From positions 1 to 64,000 of the forward strand of contig JAEPMI010000008.1 in the NCBI GenBank assembly GCA_017644045.1: DNA of 64,000 nucleotides. Direction: 5' to 3'. The translations under genes and the position numbers were made by a program. This DNA comes from Deltaproteobacteria bacterium. GTDB taxonomy: Bacteria; Myxococcota_A; Polyangia; Polyangiales; Houyiibacteriaceae. A model generated the notes under the pieces. That model had not been told where the DNA came from and did no database searches. It saw only the letters and a program-made list of their open reading frames with translations. Shown piece after piece: positions 29,623 through 37,685 of the stretch (positions within the stretch are counted from its first letter, which is position 1; each line of letters begins with the position of its first letter).

Positions 29623-30815
29623 CGCACCTCGCGCCGGAGCAGGCCCTCGCGCGCGAGCCGCCGCACCAGCACGAGCCGGCCGGGCTCGTCGAGGTGCGCG
29701 CTCAGGTCGGCGGCCCGGAGAGTGGGGGCGCTGATCAGCTGCTCGAGCGTGGGCCGGATCCGAAGCGGGAAGCGAAGGGTGGCCCGCCCGGCGTGGAGCA
29801 CTGCGAAGTCGCCGCGGCTCTCGATCCGCCAGGGCACCTCGTCCGCGCGCTCGAGCGCGGTGTCGTCGGCGATGGATGCCGCGTCCGCGATGGCGAGGAG
29901 CCGACCGCGGTCACTCGGCCGTCGGAGTGAGCGGGCGCGCGCCACCTCGGCCGCGGTGAGCTCGGCTGCGTCCCGACCCCGAAGCCACTGCGCGACCTCT
30001 TCGAGGATTTCGGGCAGCTCGGCTTCCAGTGCGCCGGGATGAGTCCCGTACTGGAGCGGGAGCGCGCGCCGGAGCGAGGGGATCTCCGCGGCGCGATCCA
30101 TCACTCGGCCCACGACGTCGAGCCATGTCGGGCTGCGAACGCCGAGGGTCAGATGCAACGACGCACCGTCCAGGCCGAGGGCCTGGTGCGGTACCCCGCG
30201 CGGGAGGTAGAGGCAGTCGCCCGGCGCGAGCGAAACGGTCTCCCTCACAGGTCCGGGCTTCGGGTGCCGTGGGCTCTTCGGGAAGCCGGACACCGGGTCG
30301 GGGACGACCGGGTCGTAGAGGAGCCACTCCTTCGTTCCGTGGAGCTGGAGCACCAGGACGTCGTGCGTGTCGTGGTGGACCGCGAGCCCCCGCGACTTGG
30401 CGGGAGTCAGGTAGGCGTTCGCCTGGAGCGGGTGGCCGAAGAACGCCTCGAGCCCGTCGCAGAACGCCTGCACCGGCGGATGGAAGCGGTGCATCGCCTG
30501 GAGCACCACGGTGGCCCCATCGCCGAACGCGCGGAGCACGGCGTCCGCGTCGACCGCGTCGCCGACCCGGCGCCCGCCCGTGCTGTGGGAACGCGTGAAC
30601 CGGGACCGCGGCAGGGTCTTCCCGTCGCGAACGACCCGCAGCGCCGGGTGACGCAGGCCACCGGACGCGAGCAGGTCGTCGACCGTCGCGAGACTCAGCA
30701 GATCGGCGAACGCGTCGGAGTCGGCCCCGGGGTAGCGATGCCACCGCCGGGTCCAGACCTCGGCCGCGAAGTGCTCCGCATCACCGACGCAGCGCTCGAT
30801 CGGCGCGCGGCTCAC
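29619..30815 (-). CDS. JmjC/cupin Fe(II)- and 2-oxoglutarate-dependent oxygenase
   Basis: The 398-residue protein resembles the ribosomal-oxygenase group (RoxA/YcfD, MINA53). The iron triad is readable as H147 and D149 in HHDTHDVLVLQLHGTKEW, with the distal H210 in LPRGVPH. YcfD has the equivalent HxD...QGT..W and PPGFPH segments. Such enzymes hydroxylate protein side chains. The C-terminal part (about 240-398) looks like the dimerisation and winged-helix region of that group. It starts at GTG 30815, 9 nt after the acidic repeat gene, and its ribosome-binding site overlaps that gene's stop. This makes the repeat protein the leading candidate substrate, by context only. Confidence 0.85.
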   Translation of the reverse strand: MSRAPIERCVGDAEHFAAEVWTRRWHRYPGADSDAFADLLSLATVDDLLASGGLRHPALRVVRDGKTLPRSRFTRSHSTGGRRVGDAVDADAVLRAFGDGATVVLQAMHRFHPPVQAFCDGLEAFFGHPLQANAYLTPAKSRGLAVHHDTHDVLVLQLHGTKEWLLYDPVVPDPVSGFPKSPRHPKPGPVRETVSLAPGDCLYLPRGVPHQALGLDGASLHLTLGVRSPTWLDVVGRVMDRAAEIPSLRRALPLQYGTHPGALEAELPEILEEVAQWLRGRDAAELTAAEVARARSLRRPSDRGRLLAIADAASIADDTALERADEVPWRIESRGDFAVLHAGRATLRFPLRIRPTLEQLISAPTLRAADLSAHLDEPGRLVLVRRLAREGLLRREVR

Positions 30816-30822
30816 GCTCCGA

Positions 30823-30826
30823 CCTC
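30823..30826 (-). promoter_or_regulatory. Shine-Dalgarno of the JmjC gene embedded in the preceding stop codon
   Basis: On the minus strand TGAGG combines the stop codon of the acidic repeat gene with a GAGG site 7 nt before the GTG start of the JmjC gene. This arrangement links translation of the two proteins. Confidence 0.55.
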
Positions 30827-31220
30827 AGGCGTCCTTCGCGTCGGCGTCCGCGTCGCTTGCGTCGGCGTCGGCGTCGCTGGCGTCGGCATCCGCGTCGCTG
30901 GCGTCGGCATCCGCGTCGCTGGCGTCGGCATCCGCGTCGCTGGCGTCGGCGTCGGCGTCGCTGGCGTCGGCATCCGCGTCGCCCGCGTCGCTGTCCTTGT
31001 CGGCGGCGTCGGCATCGGCGTCAGCTGCGTCGCTGTCTTTGTCGGCGGCGTCGGCGTCGGCGTCGCCCGCGTCGCTGTCCTTGTCGGAGGCGTCCGAGTC
31101 GGCGTCGCCCGCGTCGCTGTCGCTGTCGCTGGCGTCCGGGTCGGCGCCGGGCTCGTCGATGCCGTCGTTGTCGGTCTCGAGGGTTTCGATCTCGTCGTCG
31201 GTGAGTGTGGTGGGCTCCAT
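30825..31220 (-). CDS. Acidic heptad-repeat protein (D-x-D-x-D-A-small), putative substrate of the JmjC enzyme
   Basis: The 131-residue product has a leader-like N terminus (MEPTTLTDDEIETLET, with no signal peptide or membrane segment). It then becomes almost entirely Asp, Ala, Ser, Gly and Lys. From about residue 32 to the end it is an array of about fourteen heptads of form D-(A/K/S)-D-(A/S)-D-A-(S/A/G); the last six full units are identical DADADAS, and the protein ends DADADAKDA. ATG 31220 is chosen because AGGA lies 9 nt upstream and the codons before it look non-coding. It could be a modified peptide precursor, a calcium-binding protein or an intrinsically disordered acidic polymer. No family is recognised. 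Confidence 0.65.
   Translation of the reverse strand: MEPTTLTDDEIETLETDNDGIDEPGADPDASDSDSDAGDADSDASDKDSDAGDADADAADKDSDAADADADAADKDSDAGDADADASDADADASDADADASDADADASDADADASDADADASDADADAKDA
30828..31127 (-). repeat. 21-bp tandem repeat array coding for heptads
   Basis: The coding array has a strict 21-bp period. Six units at 30855-30980 encode identical DADADAS heptads and differ only at silent GAC/GAT or GCN positions. Seven imperfect units occupy 30981-31127, and a terminal unit variant plus two codons fills 30828-30854. The silent variation shows the units are not a very recent expansion and that the peptide sequence is held constant. Confidence 0.85.
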
Positions 31221-31368
31221 GAGATCGATTCCTAGGGATTCGGCCGCATTCGGCAAGGGTTTTCCGCGGCCGTCGCGACTCCGAGTGTGTCTTGCGTGTC
31301 GGCCCCGTGGGTGCGCTGGGTGGCCCCTAGCGGCCTCCATCCAATGCCGGTCGTGGTAGCGTGGAGGG

Positions 31369-32316
31369 ATGCTCAACCCAGAGAGCCTCGCCGTCGTGGA
31401 CTCTTTCGACGGACTGCGAGACTTCGTGGCCGCCAATCCGGATGCAGAAGTCGCCCTACGCATCGCTTACGACAAGACGCTGCGAGATGGAGCGGCGAAG
31501 TCCGTCGCCCAGTTCCCCGAGCTCGAGCGAGTCGCCGCCCTCGAGATCGTCAACTCGCTGGACCCCAAGGCCCTCAAGGCGCTCCTGCGGTCGCCTTTTC
31601 TGACGCGGGTGCGAGCCCTCTGCCTGGACTCGAACTATGTTCACGACACTGGTACCAAGGCGCTCGCGGGTTGGAAGCCACTCGCCCGAGTGACGCACCT
31701 GCAGCTGAGCGGCATCGGGCTCTCGGGTTCGGGATTCAAGGCGCTGCTCGGGTCGGAGCACCTGGACGCGCTCACCCACCTCGACCTCGCGCACAACAAT
31801 CTGAAGGCGGGGCAGGTCAAGTCGCTCGCGACTCACCCACTCGCCGCCCGGCTGTCGATGTGGCGCCTCGACCACAACGAGATGGGCGACAGCGGAGTCA
31901 AGGCCATCGCAGGCTCGCCACTCATGCGGACCTCGGACGTCTTTCGGCTCGAGGGCGTCTCCATGAAGAAAAGCGGCTTGAAGTCGCTGCTCGCGAGCGA
32001 GGCTGTGGGTGACCTCCGCGACTTCTCGATCGCGGGCAACCATGGCCTGGGCGACCAGGGTTTGGCGCTACTCGGCAAAGCAACGCAGCTCTCCGGCCTG
32101 CGGAAGCTCGAACTGGTCGGAACGGGACTAGGCGACGCCACCGCCGACGTGCTCGCTGGCGCCGCACACTTCTCCGGGCTCGACGAGCTGCGTGTAGACA
32201 ACGGCGGGGGGCTCACGGACGCAGGGATGGATCGCCTTCTGAGCTCTCCGTACGTCGGAAGCGCGGTGAGGCGTGGCAACGAAGCATTCGCAGCCGCGGC
32301 AGCAGCCGCCGGCTGA
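31369..32316 (+). CDS. Leucine-rich repeat protein (ribonuclease-inhibitor type)
   Basis: The 315-residue protein starts with about 60 helical residues. Irregular leucine-rich repeats of 25-35 residues follow (LTHLDLAHNNLKAGQVKSLAT, LRKLELVGTGLGDATADVLAG, LDELRVDNGGGLTDAGMDRLL), similar to ribonuclease-inhibitor LRRs. No signal peptide is seen, so it is probably cytoplasmic and involved in protein binding. It is divergent from the acidic heptad-repeat gene, with a 148-bp shared upstream region, and ends 9 nt from the converging acyl-CoA ligase gene. It has some resemblance in style to the protein at 10612-11694. Confidence 0.75.
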   Translation: MLNPESLAVVDSFDGLRDFVAANPDAEVALRIAYDKTLRDGAAKSVAQFPELERVAALEIVNSLDPKALKALLRSPFLTRVRALCLDSNYVHDTGTKALAGWKPLARVTHLQLSGIGLSGSGFKALLGSEHLDALTHLDLAHNNLKAGQVKSLATHPLAARLSMWRLDHNEMGDSGVKAIAGSPLMRTSDVFRLEGVSMKKSGLKSLLASEAVGDLRDFSIAGNHGLGDQGLALLGKATQLSGLRKLELVGTGLGDATADVLAGAAHFSGLDELRVDNGGGLTDAGMDRLLSSPYVGSAVRRGNEAFAAAAAAAG

Positions 32317-32325
32317 GGGCCCGCG

Positions 32326-33867
32326 TCAGGCGCGATCCTGCTCGGCGAGCACGCGCCGGAGGATCTTCCCCGAAGCGGACTTCGGGATGCTCTCCACGAT
32401 CTTCACGTCGCGGAGCTGCTTGTAGTGCGACACGTGGTCGGCGACGTGCTTCTTCACCGCCTCCGGGTCGAGGTCGGTGACCACGAAGCCGACCGGGATC
32501 TCGCCCGCCTCTTCGTCCGGGCGCCCGATGACCGCGGCGTCCGCGATCTGCGGGTGCTCGAGCAGGATCGCCTCGAGCTCCGCCGGCGGCACCTGGAAGC
32601 CCTTGTACTTGATGAGCTCCTTGAGCCGGTCGACGATCCGGAAGAAGCCCTTCTCGTCGACCGTCGCGACGTCGCCGCTGTGGAGCCAACCGTCGGCGTC
32701 GACCATGGCCGCGGTGGCCTCCGGGTTGTCGAGGTAGCCCTTCATGATCTGCGGCCCACGCATCCAGAGCTCGCCGCGCTCCCCCTGGGCCACGTCGTTG
32801 CCGTTCTCGTCGACGATGCGCGCCTCGGTCTGCGGGATCAGCTGGCCCACGGAGCCGGGGACGTTCGTGTCCGGCGCGTTGCAGTGGGTGACCGGGCTGG
32901 TCTCGGTCAGCCCGTACCCTTGCAAGACCACGCAGCCGAGTCGCTTCGCCGCGGCCTCCGCGAGCTCGGGCGAGAGCGGGGCGGCACCGCTCATCAGGAT
33001 CTCGATGGTCGAGAGATCGAACTCGTCGATGAGCGGATGCTTCGCGAGCGCCAGCACGATCGGCGGTACGACGAAGCTATGGGTCACGCCGTGCTTCTGA
33101 TGCAGCTCGAGGAACTGCGGGAGGTCGAAGCGGGGCATCGTCACGATCGTCGCGCCCTCGCTCAGCGCGAGGTTCATGATCACGGTCATGCCGTAGATGT
33201 GGAAGAAGGGCAGCACGCCCATCGCCACGCTCCCCGGCTTCACCTCGAGGCACGCCTTCGCCTGAGCGACGTTGGCCACCAGGTTCCGGTGCGTGAGCAT
33301 CACGCCCTTCGGGAGACCCGTCGTGCCGCTGGAGAAGGGCAGGGCGACCAGGTCGTTCGCCGGGTCGATGGCGATGGACGGCGCGTCGTCGGGGTTCCCC
33401 ATCAAGGACGCGAAGGGTGTCGCCCCCTCGGCTTCACCGAACACGAAGACCTCTTCCACGCCGGCATCCTTCGCCGCTTCGTTCGCGGTCGCGAGGAAGG
33501 GCGGAGCCGTGATCAGGAAGCGCGCCTTGCCGGCCTGCAGCTGTCGCGAGAGCTCCTCCGCGGTCGACGTCGGGTTCACCGTCGTGACCACGCCGCCGGC
33601 CGTCGCGATACCATGGAAGGCCACGGCGTACTCCGGCAGGTTCGGGCTGAAGATGCCGACCACGTCGCCCTTCTTCAGCCCCTTGCCGGCCAAGCCTGCG
33701 GCCAATGACTTCACCGCCTTCGCCAGCTCCGCGAACGTGATCGTGCGCCCACTCGGGCCGTCGATCAGCGCCGGCCGGTCGCCGAACTCGTCGGCTTTCG
33801 CCAGCGTCGTCGCGCTCAGCGGGCCATCGGGAATCGTCACATCTGCGTGGGGGCTCTTCAGCACCAT
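32326..33867 (-). CDS. Acyl-CoA/4-coumarate-CoA ligase family enzyme
   Basis: The 513-residue enzyme belongs to the ANL superfamily, which activates carboxylic acids to acyl-AMP and then the CoA thioester. The AMP-binding P-loop SSGTTGLPKG lies at about residues 178-187. GYGLTETSPV, a YLDNPEATAAMVDADGWLHSGD region and the C-terminal KYKGFQVPPAELE and GKILRR (catalytic lysine) motifs are all present. The closest plant-like relatives use coumarate-type acids, while bacterial ones often use fatty acids; the substrate is undecided. It is divergent from the aldo/keto reductase gene at 33994. Confidence 0.9.
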   Translation of the reverse strand: MVLKSPHADVTIPDGPLSATTLAKADEFGDRPALIDGPSGRTITFAELAKAVKSLAAGLAGKGLKKGDVVGIFSPNLPEYAVAFHGIATAGGVVTTVNPTSTAEELSRQLQAGKARFLITAPPFLATANEAAKDAGVEEVFVFGEAEGATPFASLMGNPDDAPSIAIDPANDLVALPFSSGTTGLPKGVMLTHRNLVANVAQAKACLEVKPGSVAMGVLPFFHIYGMTVIMNLALSEGATIVTMPRFDLPQFLELHQKHGVTHSFVVPPIVLALAKHPLIDEFDLSTIEILMSGAAPLSPELAEAAAKRLGCVVLQGYGLTETSPVTHCNAPDTNVPGSVGQLIPQTEARIVDENGNDVAQGERGELWMRGPQIMKGYLDNPEATAAMVDADGWLHSGDVATVDEKGFFRIVDRLKELIKYKGFQVPPAELEAILLEHPQIADAAVIGRPDEEAGEIPVGFVVTDLDPEAVKKHVADHVSHYKQLRDVKIVESIPKSASGKILRRVLAEQDRA

Positions 33868-33993
33868 ATCGTCGTTCCTCCAATCACACCTGAGCGGCGC
33901 AGCCTACGCGATGGGCTTCGGCAGGTGAACCGCCGCCACCCGACTTGTAAGGGGCGGCGACCCGACCTGCGGATGTGCCATGCTCGGGCGGTC

Positions 33994-34869
33994 ATGCAGC
34001 GCAAGACCTTCGGAACGACGGGCATCGAGACCACCATCCTCGGCCTGGGAGGGATGCCCCTCTCGATTCAGGGGCGGCCCGATCGGAGCGAGGGCATCCG
34101 GGTCGTGCACGCCGCGCTCGATGCGGGCATGCGCTTGATCGACACCGCGGACGTCTACTGCCTCGACGACGACGACATCGGCCACAACGAGGCGCTGATC
34201 ACCGAAGCGCTCGCGAGCTGGTCGGGCGACGCGAGCGAGGTGCTCCTCTGCACCAAGGGCGGCCTGACCCGACCCGACGGTGCGTGGCGCACCGAGGGCA
34301 ACGCAGCGCACCTGAAGGCGGCGTGCGACCGGAGCCTGAAGGCGCTCGGCGTCGAGCAGATCGCCGTGTATCAGTTCCACGCCCCGGACTCGGACGTCCC
34401 CTTCGCCGAGTCCATCGGCGCGCTGAAGGACCTGCGCGACGCGGGCAAGGTGGCCCACGTCGGCCTCAGCAACGTCAGCCGCGCGGAGCTCGACGAGGCG
34501 AACGAAATCGTGCCCATCGTCAGCGTGCAGAACCGCTGCAACCCCTACGACCTCCGCTCCTTCGAGTCCGGCGTCGTGGACCGCTGCGAAGAGCTCGGCC
34601 TCGCGTTCCTGCCCTACAGCCCCGTCGGCGGCGGGAGCGGCAAGGGCCGCGTGGCCGAGGACCCGACCTTGATCGACGTCGGCCGCGCGCACGACGCCAG
34701 CCCCTTCGAGGTCGCCCTCGCGTGGCTGCTCACCACGAGCGACGCGATGTTCCCCATCCCCGGCGCCAGCAAGGTCCGCAGCGCCGAGTCGAGCGCACGC
34801 GCCGCCGACCTCGAGCTCACCGAAGCCGACGTCCGCCGCCTCGACGCCCACCACGGCTTCCGCCGCTGA
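33994..34869 (+). CDS. Aldo/keto reductase
   Basis: The 291-residue NADPH-dependent oxidoreductase has the family tetrad D50, Y55, K88 and H129 (LIDTADVY, LCTKGG, YQFHAP). The cofactor-binding C-terminal region IPGASKVRSAESS is also present. Members reduce aldehydes and ketones; no specific substrate can be given. ATG 33994 is chosen because it begins the conserved MQRKTFGTTGIE start of the family. Possible pairing with the neighbouring ligase is not supported by shared direction. Confidence 0.9.
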   Translation: MQRKTFGTTGIETTILGLGGMPLSIQGRPDRSEGIRVVHAALDAGMRLIDTADVYCLDDDDIGHNEALITEALASWSGDASEVLLCTKGGLTRPDGAWRTEGNAAHLKAACDRSLKALGVEQIAVYQFHAPDSDVPFAESIGALKDLRDAGKVAHVGLSNVSRAELDEANEIVPIVSVQNRCNPYDLRSFESGVVDRCEELGLAFLPYSPVGGGSGKGRVAEDPTLIDVGRAHDASPFEVALAWLLTTSDAMFPIPGASKVRSAESSARAADLELTEADVRRLDAHHGFRR

Positions 34870-34944
34870 CCGGTTCACCGCCGCTCGAGCTCGGGCCGTC
34901 GTTCGAGCTCTGACAAGTCCCGGCTCACGTGCCACTCTCCCGCC

Positions 34945-36867
34945 ATGTGCCGCGCGTACCCGTTCGTTCTCCCCATCCTGTTCGCCCTCGCGTGCGGCGA
35001 CGACGCCGGAGCCGGGGAGCGCTTCGAGACTTTCGCGGAGGCGTGCGCCGCCGTCGACGGATGCGGCGAATCGCGCCCTGGTCCCACCGAGACCCTCTGG
35101 CGCGTCCAGGTCTTCCGGGACGACGAGAGCACTTACCGCCTCGGAGAGACCGATCAGGTGGAGGTCCCCGCAGCCGGCGTGCCGTTGGGCCCGCTCGGCG
35201 GTTCGGTCGCGCTCGTGGGCCGAGACACGGCGGGAGAGAACGTCGACGGGCAGCTGCTCGCGTTCGCGGAGGTGATCGCGTACGAGACCGGGTCGATCGA
35301 AGATGGCGGTCGACTCGAGGTGCCGCTCGAGGGCACTCGGGAGACACTGGCCTTCGTTCGAGCGGACCCATCGATCGTCTCCTTGGCGGTCGTGTCCGGC
35401 GATGGGGAGGTGCTCGTGGAGATGAGCACACCACGCGCGATCACCGGCGAGGGTGTCGGCCGACGGTCGGATGCGCTCTCCCAGGCGTCCTCGAGCTGCC
35501 CTCACGTGCAGCTGCTCGAGGCGGGCCCGCTGCTCAGTTGGGAGACCGTAGCCCACCCGGACACCGGGGAGACGACGGCGGACGTCCCCATCGTCGATCC
35601 GGGTCCGATGCAGCGGGCCATCGTCGATGCCGCTCTGAGCCGAATGAGTCCGAGGCTCTGTGCGTCCATCAATCGCATCGCCTTCGGCGAGATCCCGGCG
35701 AGACCCTTCCTCGGTGGTCAGGTCTGGTCGAGTTCTGCGGGGGACCTGGTCCTCATCAACACGAACCGAGAGTCCGGGCTCGCGAAGGTCTACACGGAGG
35801 AGTTCCTGCAGGAGAGCCCGGAGTGGCGGCTCAAGCTGATGCTGACGATCTTTCACGAGGCCGGGCACGCATCCGAGGCGCTCATCAACGCCGAGTCGGA
35901 GTACTCCGAGTTCACCGCCGAGCCCGGCGACCCCTCGTACGCTGGCGCTTGGCTCCGAAGCCTCCGCGAAGGGGCGAGGGACACCATCGATGCCACTCGT
36001 CTCCGCAAGGGGATGCGGGTCGAGTGGCGGCGGCTCCACGCCGGCTTCGTCGACCTCGGCTGGGGGCAGGCCTACCCGCCGAGCATCGACTCCGCACGAG
36101 ACACCATCGGCAACTACGATGCCGAAGAGACCGCCGTCGCCGGTGCCATGTCGCGCTACGGCGCGACCTCCTACTCCGACGACATCGCGGACCTGGTGGC
36201 GTGGACCTACCTGGGCGCGCTCTTCGAGAGCGAGGGGATCCCGGATGGGGAGAACGAGAAGGAAGACTTCGGCTGCCAGGCGATGGCCACCTATGTCGGC
36301 GAGGGCGTGCCCTCGCGCTACTCGGCGCTCTACTCGAAGCTGCGCTTCCTCCAAGATCTCGGCCTGGTGTACGAGTCCGACGTCGAGCGGTGCATCGCCG
36401 ACGTGGGACTCGACCCGATGGCGCGCGGGATGACCTTCCAGATGGGGGACGGCGCTCCCAATGTCTTCGGTGACGGCGTCGACGGACAGATCGGGACGGT
36501 CGACGGTCGCTACGTGTTCGAGCTCGTCTCGAGCGGTCGTTCGACTTTCGACGCAACGGAGTACCCGACCCAAGCCACTCTCCGCATCGACCTGGACGCG
36601 CCGGAGAGTACGCGAGTCCAGCTCGTCAGCTGGCCGCGCGGCGCATATCGGATCGAGCCCGGCAGCGGGAGCACCTTCAGCGTGCGGCTCGACGGAGCTG
36701 CGTCCGGTGACTTCGACGTCACGGACGGCTTCGCCTACGTGGCGGAGAGCTCCAACGACCTGATCGAGGGCAGCGTCTTCATTCGCGAGGCGTGGCGTCC
36801 GAACGCGCCGGTGCCGGTGCCGCAGGTCTTCGACCCGCCGCTCATCGTTCGCTTCCGTCTCGACTGA
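34945..36867 (+). CDS. Lipoprotein with HEAGH metallopeptidase-like motif
   Basis: The 640-residue product has a lipoprotein signal (LFALAC, acylation at C17). An N-terminal beta-rich region follows, then a helical region with the zinc motif HEAGH at residues 304-308 in LTIFHEAGHASEAL. Downstream acidic residues (EEFTAEPGD-like, and EETAVAG about residue 395) could supply a third ligand. The C-terminal part (about 500-640) is beta-rich. I do not recognise a peptidase family, and an inactive or divergent metalloenzyme is possible. The gene is monocistronic, with a possible terminator hairpin at 36903-36922. Confidence 0.7.
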   Translation: MCRAYPFVLPILFALACGDDAGAGERFETFAEACAAVDGCGESRPGPTETLWRVQVFRDDESTYRLGETDQVEVPAAGVPLGPLGGSVALVGRDTAGENVDGQLLAFAEVIAYETGSIEDGGRLEVPLEGTRETLAFVRADPSIVSLAVVSGDGEVLVEMSTPRAITGEGVGRRSDALSQASSSCPHVQLLEAGPLLSWETVAHPDTGETTADVPIVDPGPMQRAIVDAALSRMSPRLCASINRIAFGEIPARPFLGGQVWSSSAGDLVLINTNRESGLAKVYTEEFLQESPEWRLKLMLTIFHEAGHASEALINAESEYSEFTAEPGDPSYAGAWLRSLREGARDTIDATRLRKGMRVEWRRLHAGFVDLGWGQAYPPSIDSARDTIGNYDAEETAVAGAMSRYGATSYSDDIADLVAWTYLGALFESEGIPDGENEKEDFGCQAMATYVGEGVPSRYSALYSKLRFLQDLGLVYESDVERCIADVGLDPMARGMTFQMGDGAPNVFGDGVDGQIGTVDGRYVFELVSSGRSTFDATEYPTQATLRIDLDAPESTRVQLVSWPRGAYRIEPGSGSTFSVRLDGAASGDFDVTDGFAYVAESSNDLIEGSVFIREAWRPNAPVPVPQVFDPPLIVRFRLD

Positions 36868-36902
36868 CCGACTCGGCGCCATCGCACCCGCGCCCATCGA
36901 CA

Positions 36903-36922
36903 CGGAAGGATCGCCCCTTCCG
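36903..36922 (+). terminator. Candidate terminator hairpin after the HEAGH lipoprotein gene
   Basis: CGGAAGG and CCTTCCG form a perfect 7-bp stem with a 6-nt loop, 35 nt after the stop at 36867. No U-run follows. Confidence 0.35.
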
Positions 36923-36998
36923 CCGGGGTGCAGGGGCGCGGCCTTTCGATGGATGCGGCCTGGTTGACGCCCCCGGTGGGGACCGCAAGAATCACCGA

Positions 36999-37484
36999 AT
37001 GACCCGCACCGTCCTGGGCCCCACGCTGTTGGAGGTCTTCGGGGCCGACGACTCGCCGATGCCCGAGGTAGAGCGGCGAGCGCGCGCCGCCTATGGCGAT
37101 CGCCGCATCATCGTCTGGGAAGGCGACGCGCAGACCTTTGCGTTCGGCTACGTGGGCGGGGACGCCGAGGAGCTGCTCGGGCACCCGGCGGCCTCGTGGC
37201 TCCAGTCCGCCGACTTCTGGGTTCGGCAGGTGGTGCACCCGGACGATAGCGACGACGCCGTCGCGTTCTGCGCGCTCGCCACCGCCAAGTGCAAGGACCA
37301 CACGTTCCGCTATCGCGCGCGGACCACCAGCGGCGAGATCGTGTGGCTCGAGGACTACGTGCGGGTCGTGCTCGGCTCGCGGGGCATCCCCACTCGGCTG
37401 CGCGGCGTGATGGTCGAGCTGAACGAGCGGGAACGGAGCCACGAGTTCCGGCCCTCGCCCTCCGAGCTCCACGCGATCACCTGA
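36999..37484 (+). CDS. Single PAS-domain protein
   Basis: The 161-residue protein consists mainly of one PAS_3-type fold. RRIIVWEGDAQTFAFGYVGGDAEELLG is followed by the HPDD motif (VVHPDDSDDAVAF), FRYRARTTSGEIVWLEDYVRVV and a GVMVELNERER end. Such domains sense small ligands, redox or light and usually feed an output domain, but none is attached here. It may act as a partner for a separate kinase or be a remnant of a longer sensor. ATG 36999 is taken because upstream in-frame sequence looks non-coding. Confidence 0.75.
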   Translation: MTRTVLGPTLLEVFGADDSPMPEVERRARAAYGDRRIIVWEGDAQTFAFGYVGGDAEELLGHPAASWLQSADFWVRQVVHPDDSDDAVAFCALATAKCKDHTFRYRARTTSGEIVWLEDYVRVVLGSRGIPTRLRGVMVELNERERSHEFRPSPSELHAIT

Positions 37485-37685
37485 GCCTCGCGCTCAGCCG
37501 CCGAAGCGTCGGACCCCTCACTCGAGCATCCGGGGCAGCTCCGCAGCTGAAAGGGCGACGCATCGAAGGCGCGGCGAGAGCCGAAGGCGGCACGCGCTGC
37601 AGCATCTGGCCCCCCGCGCTTCGAGTCGAGCCTCGAGTCCGCGGTCGCTGCCTTCACAAATCTCGAGGGCGGTCTCCTTGGTTGC

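Noticed and set aside
30825-31220. The Asp-rich array as a non-coding simple repeat or a CRISPR-like array
   Set aside because: The period is 21 bp without distinct spacers, codon-level silent variation is present, and a leader and ribosome-binding site precede it, so a coding repeat is the better reading.
36868-37685. Possible extra small genes around the PAS gene
   Set aside because: The frames before 36999 and between 37485 and 37685 lack ribosome-binding sites and recognisable composition; they look like ordinary intergenic sequence.
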